Assembly (NCBI GenBank): GCA_016196035.1
Contig: JACPYM010000034.1
Coordinates: forward strand, 1 to 64,000
Source of the DNA: Acidobacteriota bacterium
GTDB taxonomy: Bacteria; Acidobacteriota; Blastocatellia; RBC074
Direction: 5' to 3'
DNA length: 64,000 nt
The position numbers were made by a program, and so were the translations under genes. The notes beneath the pieces were generated by a model that saw nothing but the letters and a program-made list of their open reading frames with translations, was not told where the DNA came from and made no database searches. This document shows, in pieces, positions 1 through 9,669 of the stretch; position 1 is the first letter of the stretch, and each line of letters starts with the position of its first letter.

Positions 1-136
1 GCAGTACCGCGCGCGTCAGCAAGCGGAGACTCAGGGTGTGCCGTATTACGCCAGCGTTGACGCACCGCTTGCTGACGCGCGCGGTACTGCCCCGGAGCGC
101 GCCGCCCGTACATTCAATTGCAAACTGATCTAAGGC
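1..136. repeat. Palindromic dispersed repeat, family A, copy 1 (cut by window edge)
   Basis: Bases 1-26 and 65-90 are a perfect 26-bp inverted repeat (core GTACCGCGCGCGTCAGCAAG). The whole segment, including the tail that ends near GATCTAAGG, recurs in inverted orientation at 58632-58807. Its left end lies outside the window. It sits downstream of the aldo/keto reductase stop and is non-coding. Confidence 0.85.
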
Positions 137-159
137 TGACTTGACGTTTTCCCAATGTT

Positions 160-1146
160 TTACCAGTAATGATGGGCAAACGGTTTGAGACGTGTCTCGT
201 ATAACTGCCGCACCGCTTGCATCGTCGCGTCATCCAGCGCAGGCAAGTCTGCCGCCGCGCAATTCTCGGCGGCTTGGGCAGGGCGGCGCGCGCCTGGAAT
301 CGAGCAAGTCACGGCCTCGAACATCTGAATCCATCGCAATGCAAATTGCGCCAGTGTGACGCCGCTGGGCACGAGCTTTTTTAGTTCATCCACCGCCAAC
401 AACTGCGTTTCGTAATCAATCCCCGAAAACGTCTCGCCCCGATCAAACGCCTCGCCGTGCCGATTGAAGGCCCGATGATCGTCAGCGGCAAAGGTGCTGG
501 CGCGCGTCAGCCTGCCCGTCAACATGCCCGACGACAGCGGCAAGCGCGCCAGAATGCCGACCCGTTTCTTTTGCGCTTCGGCGAAGAATAACTCCGCCGG
601 GCGCTGGCGAAAGGCGTTGAAGATGATTTGCACTGACTGCACGCCGGGGTATTCGATAGCTTTCAAGGCTTCTTCGACGCGTTCGACGCTGACGCCATAA
701 AAACGCAGCTTGCCTTGTTCGACCAATTTGTCCAGCGCGGCAAACACTTCGGGATGGTAATAAACGTCAGTGGGTGGGCAATGCAGTTGCAACAAATCGA
801 GCGTCTCGGTTTCGAGGTTCTGTAAACTGCGTTCGACAAACGCCGTTAGGTTGGCGGCGGTGTAACCATCAGCTATGTGCGGATTCAAACGGCGACCGGC
901 TTTGGTGGCGATGATGATGTTGGCGTCAGGGCGGGCGCGTTTAAGCTGCGCCAGCAAATGTTCGCTGTGGCCGTCGCCATACACATCCGCCGTGTCAAAA
1001 AAGTTGACGCCCAAATCTATGGCCCGGTGCAAGGCGGCCAGCGACTCCTGGTCATCCACCGCGCCCCAGGCGCTGCCGATGGCCCAGGCGCCGAAACTGA
1101 TGGTGGAAATGCGCCAGCCTGTCCGGCCCAATTCACGATATTGCAT
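160..1146 (-). CDS. Aldo/keto reductase
   Basis: 328 aa, a typical length for a soluble NAD(P)H-dependent aldo/keto reductase of the AKR (TIM-barrel) superfamily, which reduces aldehydes or ketones to alcohols. The N-terminus MQYRELGRTGW is the usual family start. Visible catalytic tetrad elements are Asp/Tyr in ADVYGDG (about residues 52-58), Lys in ATKAG and His in LQLHCPP. The C-terminal part carries the Arg-rich cofactor segment CSIPGARRPAQ. It is a single transcription unit: it converges on the repeat at 1-136 and has the MITE-like repeat at 1275-1487 upstream. The substrate cannot be deduced. Confidence 0.93.
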   Translation of the reverse strand: MQYRELGRTGWRISTISFGAWAIGSAWGAVDDQESLAALHRAIDLGVNFFDTADVYGDGHSEHLLAQLKRARPDANIIIATKAGRRLNPHIADGYTAANLTAFVERSLQNLETETLDLLQLHCPPTDVYYHPEVFAALDKLVEQGKLRFYGVSVERVEEALKAIEYPGVQSVQIIFNAFRQRPAELFFAEAQKKRVGILARLPLSSGMLTGRLTRASTFAADDHRAFNRHGEAFDRGETFSGIDYETQLLAVDELKKLVPSGVTLAQFALRWIQMFEAVTCSIPGARRPAQAAENCAAADLPALDDATMQAVRQLYETRLKPFAHHYW

Positions 1147-1274
1147 CTACGGTCTGCTCCTCATTGATGTACAGGATAGAATTGCGAGGGGCCAATCATC
1201 TTGGCTGGCTGCGGTTTTCGCAAGCCGCCTGGGTACGCAGCGCTGCCAGCGTGCGGGACTGATTCAAAGACGCC

Positions 1275-1487
1275 CTAGTCTCACCGGATTTTGTGGTTTG
1301 GTGTTTTCCAGCGCCAGCGGCGCGAAATGTTTATAGCAACCAGCCGAAGCTAGGCGCTGAGCTCCGTTAGGAGCGACATCTGAGCGTCGGCAGATACCGC
1401 CCCGCTGGGGCTCGCGTGCTTTTTCGCACTCCAACTATAAACATTTCGCCCCGCCGGGGCTGTCACCACAAAATCCGCTGTGACCAG
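1275..1487. repeat. MITE-like repeat, family B, copy 1
   Basis: About 213 bp with imperfect terminal inverted repeats (CTAGTC..CGGATTTTGTGG at the left, matching inverted CCACAAAATCCG at the right) and internal GC-rich palindromes (GCCCCGCTGGGGC type). It is an inverted relative of the element at 58996-59207. No target duplication is visible (AAGACGCC against GAAAATCT), so this copy is probably old. It fills most of the 516-bp gap at 1147-1662; I see nothing else in that gap apart from the leader of the dipeptidase gene. Confidence 0.75.
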
Positions 1488-1662
1488 GAAAATCTGTCAA
1501 TCCTGTGAAATTGTGACTTGGGTTAGCGGAACTTGGTTCCTGAAAGTGGCGAGCATGAATAGACCCTGGGTGCGTACCCAAGTTGTTTGCCAGAGCGCCG
1601 CCCCGTGTGGCAGCATCCGCAACTCATCTCTATACCCTTGTTTCGCGAAGGCATCCCTCGAT

Positions 1663-2823
1663 ATGAAAAAGTTACTGTTGGTCTTGCTCGTTTTGCTGTT
1701 GCTCGTGCCCGCTTTCCTGCATTACAGCTATCTGCCCAGCCGGGCGAAAGCCATGAATCCCACGCTCAACGCGCCACCTTACGCGGCTTCCACCGCAGCC
1801 AAAGCGCTGCATCAAATGCTGCGCGTGGCCGATATGCACGCCGATTCGTTGCTGTGGGGACGCGACCTGAATCAACGCAGCGCCTGGGGCCATGTGGATG
1901 TGCCGCGTCTGTTGGAAGGCAACGTCGTGTTGCAGGGCTTCACGGTCGTGACCAAAGTGCCGCAGAACATGAACATCGAGAGCAACACAGGAGATTCAGA
2001 TCAAATCCGCTTGCTCTCCGTCGCCAGTTTCTGGCCGCCCAGCGCCTGGTCGAGCCTGACCGAACGTGCGTTGCATCAGGCCGCCTTGCTGCACAAATAC
2101 GCCGCCGCTTCCGGTGGCAAACTGACGATCATCAAATCGCAAGCCGATATGTTTCAGTACATGGAACGCCGCAAACAAGACCCGCATATCACTGCCGGTT
2201 TTCTGGGTATCGAAGGCGCGCACGCGCTGGATGGCAAGCTGGAAAATCTGGATCGGTTGTATGCGGCGGGCTATCGCATGATCGGCCTGGCGCACTTTTT
2301 CGACAATGAATTTGCCGGTTCGGCGCACGGCGTAACCAAAGGCGGCCTGACGCCGTTGGGCAAACAACTGGTCGAAAAGCTCGAAGAGAAAAAGATGTTC
2401 ATTGATTTGGCGCACGCTTCGCCCGCTGTCATTAACGATGTGTTGAAGCTGGCCCGGCGTCCGGTGTTGGTGTCGCACACGGGCGTGCGCGCCACCTGCG
2501 ACAACGCCCGCAACCTGAGTGACGAGCAACTCAAGCGCATTTCGGATTCCGCCGGCGTCGTCGGCATCGGGTTTTGGGACACGGCCACCTGCGGCAAAGA
2601 TGCCAAAGCCATCGCCCAAGCAATTCGGCACGCCGTGGATGTGATGGGCGTAGACCACGTGGCGCTGGGTTCCGATTTTGACGGGGCCATCGCCGCGCCA
2701 TTCGATGCGACGGGGCTGGTGCAGATTACTGACGCCTTGCTACAAGAGAAATTCAGCGAAGCCGACATTCGCAAAATCATGGGCGAGAACGTCATTCGGA
2801 CGCTGCAGTTCTTTTTGCCCTGA
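1663..2823 (+). CDS. Membrane dipeptidase, peptidase family M19
   Basis: 386 aa from the ATG at 1663. An in-frame ORF extends upstream to 1480, but only the 1663 start opens on a Lys-Lys plus hydrophobic segment (MKKLLLVLLVLLLLVPAFL), a signal anchor or signal peptide. M19 enzymes are dizinc peptidases that cleave dipeptides, including ones with a D residue at the C-terminus. Metal ligands seen in order: HxD in DMHADS, Glu in GIEGAH, His in LAHAS, His in SHTG, Asp in GSDFDG. The enzyme is probably exported to the periplasm. Its 3' end overlaps the convergent YfhO-like gene by 32 bp. No operon partner on this strand. Confidence 0.93.
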   Translation: MKKLLLVLLVLLLLVPAFLHYSYLPSRAKAMNPTLNAPPYAASTAAKALHQMLRVADMHADSLLWGRDLNQRSAWGHVDVPRLLEGNVVLQGFTVVTKVPQNMNIESNTGDSDQIRLLSVASFWPPSAWSSLTERALHQAALLHKYAAASGGKLTIIKSQADMFQYMERRKQDPHITAGFLGIEGAHALDGKLENLDRLYAAGYRMIGLAHFFDNEFAGSAHGVTKGGLTPLGKQLVEKLEEKKMFIDLAHASPAVINDVLKLARRPVLVSHTGVRATCDNARNLSDEQLKRISDSAGVVGIGFWDTATCGKDAKAIAQAIRHAVDVMGVDHVALGSDFDGAIAAPFDATGLVQITDALLQEKFSEADIRKIMGENVIRTLQFFLP

Positions 2824-5266
2824 ATTTATGTGTGAGCCACACGGCTGCCAGCATAAACCAGGTGCTGGCAGAAATGGCCGCGCCGATGAGCAAGCTCAGG
2901 GGGCGAAAGCGTAACTCGACCGTATGCTCGCCAGCGGGCAAGACAATTCCGCGAAGCAGGTAATCCACCCGCAATACTTCCGCTGGTTTGCCATCCACCG
3001 TGGCGCGCCAACCTGGGAACCACGGTTCACTCAAAACTAAGAGCGCAGTCTGCGTGTGCTTGGTTTGTGCGCGCAGATAGCCGCTCCGACGCGCGGCAAT
3101 ATTGACTTGGCCCGGCGTGGCTGCCGCAACAGGCGTGCTTAACAGGGAACTCACTTGCTGTTGCGCATCCGATTCGATCAAGGCGACGCGCTGTGGATCG
3201 AACTCGCCCAGCGCCGCATCGCGCGTTTCACCACGCAGTATGGCCTGCTGTTGAGTTTCATCACGCACGGCGATTTGTGACACTAGCCAGGCGCGCGGCA
3301 GGGCTTGCTGATTTTCAAAAATGTAAAAGCCCGTCGTGCCCGCCAACTCAGGACGCGCACGCCAGCGCATCACACCACGCTGGTTGAGCGCGTTAAAGCG
3401 TTCGATCAGATGCGGACGCACGACTAGATAACGCACATTCAATAAATCGAGCACGCGGTTTTGCGGTTCAACGAGGTCGAGCCGATGGCTGAAACCGGCT
3501 TCGTCAATGCCGGTCAGTTCGCGATAACGCCACAAAATCAACGGGTCACGCCCGACCGTCAGTTCGTGTCCGTAATACCAAAACGGATCGAAGGCATAAG
3601 GCCCAGGCTCGCTCAATAAATGATAGCGCAGCGGCTCTGTCGCGTTTTGTTGCGCCGCGAGTTGCGGCGCAAACCCGGTGCCCAACAGCGGCTCAAACCC
3701 GGTGCTTGAGCGAATCGGCGTCACCAGCGCGTACAACTGGTAATCTACCAGCAAGGCCAACAACAACAACCAGCACCAGCGTTGCGCCTTCACACGCGTG
3801 AAAAAGAGCAACCCCAGCGACGCCACACCTGCCGTGATCACCGGCACCACAAATTCCGCTGGTGCATTACGCAAAAAGCCTGGCGGCAAATCCCAATGCG
3901 TTGCGGCGCGCACGCAGCTTTCTACCGCCCACGGCCAACGCCACACGCTGAGTGCGAAGGCCGCACAGAGCACAAACAACAAGCTGCTCGCCCAACGCAC
4001 GCTACGCCGCACTGCCGCGCCATCCAGCACGTCATTCGAGGCGCGCAACATTCGGTCAACCGCTACACCTGCCAACAGCGCGGTCGTCAGCGCCGCCACC
4101 ATCCACCAGCGATTGGTGCAGCGGAAGCCGCCCAGCAAGGTGTAGCGTTGATACAACCGCGCTGCTTCACCCAGATATGCGCCACTCGCCAGCAGCAGGG
4201 CTATGAATGTCGCGACGAGCCAGAACATGCCTGCCCGGTTGCGCGCACGCACAACCAGCCACGCGCCTGCTAACGCCAGCGCCAAGGCGAGCGGCCCCAG
4301 ATACAAGACTGTTTCGTTGTGATGCCAGTATGCGCCCCAGAAACCCAGTTTGTACGGGCTGACGTGGCCTACGCCGCCGTGCCAAAACGGGAAGATTGCG
4401 GTAAGCCAAGTCACCGGATGCAAACTGTTAAGCGCGAATTCTTCGAAGCGGTAATGTGGGCGAATCGAATAGCGACTGAGTTCAACCGCAGGCAGCAATT
4501 GTACGGCAGACAGTAACCCGCCCAAAACGTAGATCAACAAACAACGGCTGAGAAAGGCGAGACGGGGAACGGTAGCGCCCCGATTCTCTGTGCCAGTCTC
4601 ACCAAAACCCAACATATCTTCAGGCCGCCGCCAAAACGCACAAAAGAGCGCATAGCCGCACGCCAGCAAGGCGCTGTACACCAGCATCTGCGGATGCCCG
4701 GCAAAGAATTGCCACGCGACAACGACACCGCCCAGAATGACTTCGCGCCGTCCGCCGCCACGCCAGAGCCGTTCGATGCAGTAAATCACCAGCGGCACCA
4801 ATGCATAACTGCGCGGCGTGCTGGGATACAAAATGCGCCCGACCAGAAAGCCGTTGAAGGCGTAGATCACTGCTGTCACCGCGCTGGCCTGGCGCAACAA
4901 TCCCATGCTGCGCGCGCAGGCATACGCCGCCAACAGCGCCAGCACGAAGGTCAAAATCTGCGAGAGCGTCAGCATCGGGCCGGTCGGGCTGAGCAACAGC
5001 GGCCAGATAAAAGGATCGAGCAACCCCGCCTGCAAATTGGTGAACAGCGGCAAGCCGCCGAAGGGGCCGGGGTTCCACCAGGGAAATTGACCCGCGCGCA
5101 ACTGCTCTGCCGCCAGCTTCACCAGCGGGTACAAGAACATCGCCACATCGCCGCTTGCGAGCGTCGTGCGGCCCAGCGTCTCTTGCCAGAAAAAGGCGAA
5201 GGGCAGCAGCAGCAAGGCCAGCAGTTTTAAGCGATGTCGTGGGAACGTCGAAAAGAATTGCTTCAT
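2792..5266 (-). CDS. YfhO-like polytopic membrane protein
   Basis: 824 aa with many hydrophobic segments: one at the N-terminus (LLALLLLPFAFFW), a run through about residue 480, and a last one near the C-terminus (LIGAAISASTWFMLAAVWL). A large extracytoplasmic domain lies between. The architecture and the C-terminal segment VLSEPWFPGWRATVDGKPA are characteristic of YfhO (Pfam PF09586) proteins, which are GT-C-like enzymes implicated in transferring sugars from lipid carriers to surface polymers. It is transcribed toward the dipeptidase and lies downstream of the GH3 operon, but 377 bp with a palindromic repeat separate them, so co-transcription is doubtful. The substrate is unknown. Confidence 0.85.
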   Translation of the reverse strand: MKQFFSTFPRHRLKLLALLLLPFAFFWQETLGRTTLASGDVAMFLYPLVKLAAEQLRAGQFPWWNPGPFGGLPLFTNLQAGLLDPFIWPLLLSPTGPMLTLSQILTFVLALLAAYACARSMGLLRQASAVTAVIYAFNGFLVGRILYPSTPRSYALVPLVIYCIERLWRGGGRREVILGGVVVAWQFFAGHPQMLVYSALLACGYALFCAFWRRPEDMLGFGETGTENRGATVPRLAFLSRCLLIYVLGGLLSAVQLLPAVELSRYSIRPHYRFEEFALNSLHPVTWLTAIFPFWHGGVGHVSPYKLGFWGAYWHHNETVLYLGPLALALALAGAWLVVRARNRAGMFWLVATFIALLLASGAYLGEAARLYQRYTLLGGFRCTNRWWMVAALTTALLAGVAVDRMLRASNDVLDGAAVRRSVRWASSLLFVLCAAFALSVWRWPWAVESCVRAATHWDLPPGFLRNAPAEFVVPVITAGVASLGLLFFTRVKAQRWCWLLLLALLVDYQLYALVTPIRSSTGFEPLLGTGFAPQLAAQQNATEPLRYHLLSEPGPYAFDPFWYYGHELTVGRDPLILWRYRELTGIDEAGFSHRLDLVEPQNRVLDLLNVRYLVVRPHLIERFNALNQRGVMRWRARPELAGTTGFYIFENQQALPRAWLVSQIAVRDETQQQAILRGETRDAALGEFDPQRVALIESDAQQQVSSLLSTPVAAATPGQVNIAARRSGYLRAQTKHTQTALLVLSEPWFPGWRATVDGKPAEVLRVDYLLRGIVLPAGEHTVELRFRPLSLLIGAAISASTWFMLAAVWLTHKFRAKRTAASE

Positions 5267-5471
5267 CGTTGCCGGGAAATCTCAAGGTCGGGAGTCGAAT
5301 CTCTCCGGTTCGGCTCAGCGCAAGTGTGTTGCAGGAAACTGATGCCGAGCCGTAACGCCCAGCTATCTTAGCTTGACGCACAGATTTTGGCGACCAGCTA
5401 ACCAGCGCGAGTGTCCGTCAACATTTTGCGCGAGGCTGCGACACAGCGGGCCAATAGTCGGTGCGGCACGA

Positions 5472-5572
5472 GTAGCGCAACCCTGCCGAGGTTGCGCGGC
5501 TTCAGGTATTTCAACCTGGGTTGTCAGTGACAGAACGGCGAAGCCCGCGCAACCTCGGCAGGGTTGCGCTAC
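5472..5572. repeat. Palindromic repeat, family C, copy 1
   Basis: Perfect 28-bp arms at 5472-5499 and 5545-5572 (GTAGCGCAACCCTGCCGAGG and its complement) around a 45-base loop. The same arm sequence recurs at 29541-29628. It lies in the 377-bp gap 5267-5643 between the GH3 gene and the YfhO-like gene and could act as a transcription barrier. I see nothing else in that gap. Confidence 0.85.
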
Positions 5573-5643
5573 GCATGTGCCAGCCGCTCTTCCCCTCAAA
5601 ACACTCCTCGCAAAACTTTGATAGGCATTCGCTGGCAGGGAAT

Positions 5644-7317
5644 TCAGGCGAGAAACGCGCCGTCAAAGACTTGCGCCCAACCCGCGCGGCGCTGCAACAA
5701 CGCGGGTTTGATGTCGCCAGCACGTTGCCCGTGCGCCTGGCAATTGGCGAGATACGCATCCGCGCCCTGGCCGCGAATGCGGAAGACGCGCAACGCGCCG
5801 AGTTGGCCGAGGTCGCGGCAATAGCGGTAATGGAAATTTTCCTGCAAGGCCGTTTCCAACGCCTCGGCCAGCGCGCGCAACATTGCCGCAGCGGCATCAA
5901 TTTCGATGTAGAGCGTATAAGCGGGTGGTTGCAACGTGGTTTCGCAGGCGAGCAGCGTGAAGGTGGGCTGTAGCGACAAACGCGCGAGCACTTCAGTCAA
6001 TGCTGGCGACACATGCCGTTCATTCAACTTTTCGCCGAACCAGTCGGAGACCTGCGCGGCCCGGCCCACAAAACGCAGGCGCGGGCTTTGACCTTGATGA
6101 CCGGCGACTTCGACCAGGTCTTGCAGTTGGTACCGATACAACCCGCCACTGGTCGTCAGCACTACGGCATAACATCGCCCAGCTTCCAACTCATGCGCGA
6201 GTCTTGGTTGCGCTGTCTGGCACGCGCCGGTCGCCGCATCGGCGGGCAGGAATTCAAAAAAATGCGAACGCAGGGCGAGCAATGCGCCCGCTTGGTTCCA
6301 GGTTGGGAACGAGACAAAGCCTTCGGTGGCCAGCAAGCCTTTGCCTTGCAATCGGGCGTGTGGGAACACGCGCGCCAGAGCTTCGGCATACGGCGCGGCT
6401 TGCGCATCAGCCCAGCAACTGAGCACGCGCAAGCGTGGCCACAAGCGCGTGTGCAACTCGGCGGACGTGCGACTCGCTTGAAAGGCCGCGCTGATTTCAG
6501 CCGCGCGTTTTGGCGCGGGGCGCAACGCAGTCTGTAGTTCAGCGCGCACGTCAGCCGCCAACGCCACGCTCAACGTGCCGCGCGCGATGTCTTCAACCAG
6601 CGCTTGCCGCCATGCTCCCAAACCTTCCACCAGCAATGTCAGAAAGGTTGGGTTCCAAACCGAAATCAACGCCAGCGCGCGGGTGCGCAAGAGAAACAGC
6701 AACGTGACGTAACGAAACGCTTCCATCTCTTCGATCAAGCGCACGCACGACGGCACGGCCAGTACGGCTTGCGCTAGGCGGCGTTGCCAACCGCCCAGAT
6801 ATGCGCTGTCGTCTTCAAACCCAATCGGCACGCCGCCCGCTGTGTGCGCGGCGCGTTGCGTGACCGGCGAGACAGACCAATACGCCTGCCCGCCCAACAA
6901 ACGCGGTTCGTGCCAATGCAAATCGCAGAGCCAGGCGGCCAGTGCGCGTTGAAATTCGTGTTTCAGTTCGGCGGTGTAGGGAATCAGTTTGGTTGCAGCG
7001 CTCGAACCGCTGGTTGGTTCCAGCAACAGCACAGGCGCGCGTGTCAACACCGCCTGTTGCCCAGCGCTGATGGCGGCGAGGTGCGTTGCGTAATCTTCGT
7101 AAGTCGAAAGCGGCACGCGCGCTTGATATTCCGCCACCGAATGGATCGAAGCGAAGTCATGCTGTTGTCCAAATGACGTGTCGGTATTGCGGCGCAGATA
7201 ACGCAGCAGCAATTGCCGTTGCGCGCGTGCCGGATCGCGTTGCGCCAAGCGCAACTGCAATGCTTCCGGCCCACACGAGGCCAGCCAGAGGCCATTAGCG
7301 ACGAGACGTGTGAGCAT
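5644..7317 (-). CDS. GH3-family acyl-adenylate/amide synthetase
   Basis: 557 aa from the ATG at 7317 (MLTRLVANG). An in-frame extension to 7416 would run into the upstream gene, whereas 7317 lies 5 bp after that gene's stop. GH3 proteins belong to the adenylate-forming superfamily and typically join an acyl acid to an amino acid or amine. Visible motifs: nucleotide-binding loop EPTSGSSAATKLIPYT (about residue 103), LLATEGFVSFP in the adenylate-binding position, YRYQLQDLVEV corresponding to the YRxGD motif, and GEKLNE with the C-terminal lysine. It is the last gene of the operon that starts at 14349, which suggests it performs a late conjugation step. The acyl and amine substrates are unknown. 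Confidence 0.88.
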   Translation of the reverse strand: MLTRLVANGLWLASCGPEALQLRLAQRDPARAQRQLLLRYLRRNTDTSFGQQHDFASIHSVAEYQARVPLSTYEDYATHLAAISAGQQAVLTRAPVLLLEPTSGSSAATKLIPYTAELKHEFQRALAAWLCDLHWHEPRLLGGQAYWSVSPVTQRAAHTAGGVPIGFEDDSAYLGGWQRRLAQAVLAVPSCVRLIEEMEAFRYVTLLFLLRTRALALISVWNPTFLTLLVEGLGAWRQALVEDIARGTLSVALAADVRAELQTALRPAPKRAAEISAAFQASRTSAELHTRLWPRLRVLSCWADAQAAPYAEALARVFPHARLQGKGLLATEGFVSFPTWNQAGALLALRSHFFEFLPADAATGACQTAQPRLAHELEAGRCYAVVLTTSGGLYRYQLQDLVEVAGHQGQSPRLRFVGRAAQVSDWFGEKLNERHVSPALTEVLARLSLQPTFTLLACETTLQPPAYTLYIEIDAAAAMLRALAEALETALQENFHYRYCRDLGQLGALRVFRIRGQGADAYLANCQAHGQRAGDIKPALLQRRAGWAQVFDGAFLA

Positions 7318-7322
7318 GCGCG

Positions 7323-7970
7323 TTAGGCCTGTTGGGGCTTGCGGCGGAAGAATGCCGCGCCCGCGAGCAAGCCGAGGATTGCGCCAATCACCAAACCGAT
7401 CAGACCCGACGTCCACAAGACATGCTGTGACACCAGCAGCAAAACCGGATTGTCGAAGGCATCCGTCGAAGCGTGAAAGCTGCGAATCATCCAGCCATCA
7501 GTGTCTGTTGGGCCATCCGGCGTTTTGAACACAGTGATGGTGAAGCGGCTGTTCAAACCGAATCGCTTGCCATCCGTCAGCACATATTGATCGTTCATCT
7601 GGCCGTAGGAGAGACCGACGTCATTATGCACTGTGCGCGATTCGACAATCGGGTCGGCGGTAAAACTCGCCACCCGATGGCCGGGCGCTTTGAGCATGCG
7701 CTCGTAATAATCCAGCAAGGCTTGGCGGCCTTTGAGCACTGCGCCATCGGGGAAGATGATCACCACATCGGGATGCAGGTACCGTGTCAGCGCGGCGGTG
7801 TCGCCACGGTTATAAGCTTCTTTGACGGCGCTGCGCAGGCGATCCAGTCCCACCGTCGAAGTGTCGCCAGCCGTGGATGGCGCAGGTTCCGCCGCCGTGA
7901 CAGGGATAGCGGCCAAGGCAAACAGCAGGCCGACAAACGAGGCGAACAGCAACGTTGATTTTGCGATCAT
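7323..7970 (-). CDS. Exported SnoaL/DUF4440-like (NTF2-fold) protein with C-terminal anchor
   Basis: 215 aa. The N-terminal signal peptide is STLLFASFVGLLFALAAIPV with an AEPAPS processing region. Residues of roughly 45-165 form a nuclear-transport-factor-2-like domain (AVKEAYNRGDTAALTRYLHP, FPDGAVLKGRQALLDYYERM), the fold of ketosteroid isomerase-like and SnoaL-like proteins. A hydrophobic segment near the C-terminus (LWTSGLIGLVIGAILGLLAG) followed by RRK predicts a membrane anchor. It overlaps the Rieske gene by 4 bp (ATGA), so translation is coupled. It may isomerise, cyclise or bind a pathway intermediate, but no catalytic residues can be assigned. Confidence 0.8.
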   Translation of the reverse strand: MIAKSTLLFASFVGLLFALAAIPVTAAEPAPSTAGDTSTVGLDRLRSAVKEAYNRGDTAALTRYLHPDVVIIFPDGAVLKGRQALLDYYERMLKAPGHRVASFTADPIVESRTVHNDVGLSYGQMNDQYVLTDGKRFGLNSRFTITVFKTPDGPTDTDGWMIRSFHASTDAFDNPVLLLVSQHVLWTSGLIGLVIGAILGLLAGAAFFRRKPQQA

Positions 7971-9019
7971 TGGGGCTCCTTTTTTTGGTTGGTTACACCA
8001 CGTGAAGCGCTGGCCAGCCAGCGCAAATAGTCAACCAGTTGACGATCTGCGCCGATCAGGTGCGCGGGGTCGTAATGCACATCGTTGAGCAATTGCGTGT
8101 CCGGTTTGAGAAAGGCGCGAATGAAATGACGTTTGACCCGCACGTCGCATTGATCGAGCGCGCGCCAGCCCGGACGCCGCCGCCGCCAGATGGTCACGCG
8201 CACGAGCGACCGCGTGGGCGTGAGCGGGCGGATTTCAGTCATACCGTAACTCGTCGTGCGCGGCGTCTCGTCACGCAAAACATCCGTGTCGTGGAAATGC
8301 GCTAGCGTAAAGGCGAGCGTGCCCGACCAAACGGTGACATCCATCGTCACTCTGCGCCCGGCCAAGCGGCGCGTCAGGCGGTCACGCCAATTTGCGCCGC
8401 TGACCTCAAAGGTCGCGACGATGCGGCGCGCTGCCGGATGCGGCGTCGTGACCGTTGGCGTGCTGACCAGATGCCGGTCGTGCGCGGCGGCGAAATGTTG
8501 CACGTCAAATCCGTTGGTGCCGATCAACCACCACGGGCAATCCAACGTGAATTCAAAGGGCGGCGCGGCGCTCAATTCGGCAGCTTCGGTCGCGGCAAAA
8601 AACGGCAGCGGATAGGCCGCTGTTGCCGCCGGAAAGACAAAGACGCGACCGGCGCGTTCAGCGGTGCAATAGGCCTGTTGTTGGGCCGCGCGCGGGATGT
8701 GCGCTTGTGTGGGAATCCAGGCGCATTGCCCATCCGCGCCGAAACGCCAGCCGTGGAAGGGGCAAACGATTTGATCGCCGCGCACACAACCTTTCGCCAG
8801 GTCAGCGCCCAGATGCCAGCAACGTGCGTCCAGCACGACCGCCTGGCCGCTGCCGGTGCGATACGCCACCAGGCGGCGGCCAAACAGATCAAGACTCAGC
8901 GGCTGTTGCGTCACTTGAGCGGCTTGGGCCGCCAGATACCAGCCAAACGGCCACGTGGGAAACGCTGTCGCCGGAGGCGTTAATGCGGACTCAGTGGCAG
9001 TTGCGAATGCGCGCGTCAT
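7967..9019 (-). CDS. Rieske [2Fe-2S] non-heme iron oxygenase
   Basis: 350 aa. The N-terminal Rieske domain binds its cluster through CxH in DARCWHLG and CxxH in CPFHGWRFG (about residues 66-90). The C-terminal catalytic domain shows the mononuclear iron motif FDVQHFAAAHDRH (about residue 170), with Asp bridging and two His. The overall length and architecture match oxygenase alpha subunits and related demethylases or hydroxylases (the 3-ketosteroid hydroxylase / cholesterol desaturase-like branch is possible). No ferredoxin or reductase gene is nearby, so electrons must come from elsewhere. ATGA overlaps on both sides place it firmly inside the nine-gene operon, where it would add oxygen to the product scaffold. 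Confidence 0.9.
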   Translation of the reverse strand: MTRAFATATESALTPPATAFPTWPFGWYLAAQAAQVTQQPLSLDLFGRRLVAYRTGSGQAVVLDARCWHLGADLAKGCVRGDQIVCPFHGWRFGADGQCAWIPTQAHIPRAAQQQAYCTAERAGRVFVFPAATAAYPLPFFAATEAAELSAAPPFEFTLDCPWWLIGTNGFDVQHFAAAHDRHLVSTPTVTTPHPAARRIVATFEVSGANWRDRLTRRLAGRRVTMDVTVWSGTLAFTLAHFHDTDVLRDETPRTTSYGMTEIRPLTPTRSLVRVTIWRRRRPGWRALDQCDVRVKRHFIRAFLKPDTQLLNDVHYDPAHLIGADRQLVDYLRWLASASRGVTNQKKEPQ

Positions 9020-9669
9020 AAGGCTCCTCGTTCAGCCAGGCGTATCGTTGCGGTTGAGCTGCTGCGCCAAGCCCACCAATGCGCCAACCAGCCCAGCGTA
9101 ATGCCGGGCGGCAGATCCACCCAATAATGCTGCTTGGTGGCGAGCGTCGCGTAACCGATCAACGCGACCCACAGCGGCAGCAACACATTCAACCAGCGCC
9201 GCAACGCGCCCGCCGTCACCGCGCTGGCCGTGCAGGCGGAATACGTCGCCAGCGCCATGTGCAGCGACGGAAAGCTATTCGCGGTCGTGTCGTAGCCCAC
9301 CAGCAAGCGATACAGCGCCTCATCAACAAACGCCGTTGGGCGCGGGCCTGCCACCGGCCAAAGCAAGAAGCAGGTGAAGCCGATCAGCATCACCAGCACA
9401 AAGCCGCGCGCATAACGCCGCAACTGCGCGGTGGATTCGCACAGCCACGCCAACGGCAGCAAGAGATAAACGGATTGATAAACCCAAACCCAGCCGGGCG
9501 CGAACGGCACGGCGCGATCAACGCTCGTCAATTCAAACTCGGTGGCGGGCCGCCACGGATAATACTCAAGCGCAAAGTAGCCCGCGCAAAAGACCACGGT
9601 CAGTGCCGTGCCGAGCGCGAGTTTCAGCGGCCAATGCGCCAGCAAACGATTGCGCAGATGACTAGGCAT
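9016..9669 (-). CDS. PAP2-superfamily phosphatase or phosphotransferase
   Basis: 217 aa, polytopic (hydrophobic segments near residues 15-32, 60-77, 88-108 and in the C-terminal third). Active-site motifs of the PAP2/acid phosphatase superfamily are present: GPRPTAF, SFPSLHMA (catalytic His) and KQHYWVD (His plus Asp). The SFPSLH/HYxVD pairing also resembles inositolphosphorylceramide synthase-like (PAP2_3) proteins that move a head group onto a lipid, so both dephosphorylation and head-group transfer are possible. Its start overlaps the end of the preceding gene by 8 bp and its stop overlaps the Rieske start by 4 bp. Confidence 0.87.
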   Translation of the reverse strand: MPSHLRNRLLAHWPLKLALGTALTVVFCAGYFALEYYPWRPATEFELTSVDRAVPFAPGWVWVYQSVYLLLPLAWLCESTAQLRRYARGFVLVMLIGFTCFLLWPVAGPRPTAFVDEALYRLLVGYDTTANSFPSLHMALATYSACTASAVTAGALRRWLNVLLPLWVALIGYATLATKQHYWVDLPPGITLGWLAHWWAWRSSSTATIRLAERGAL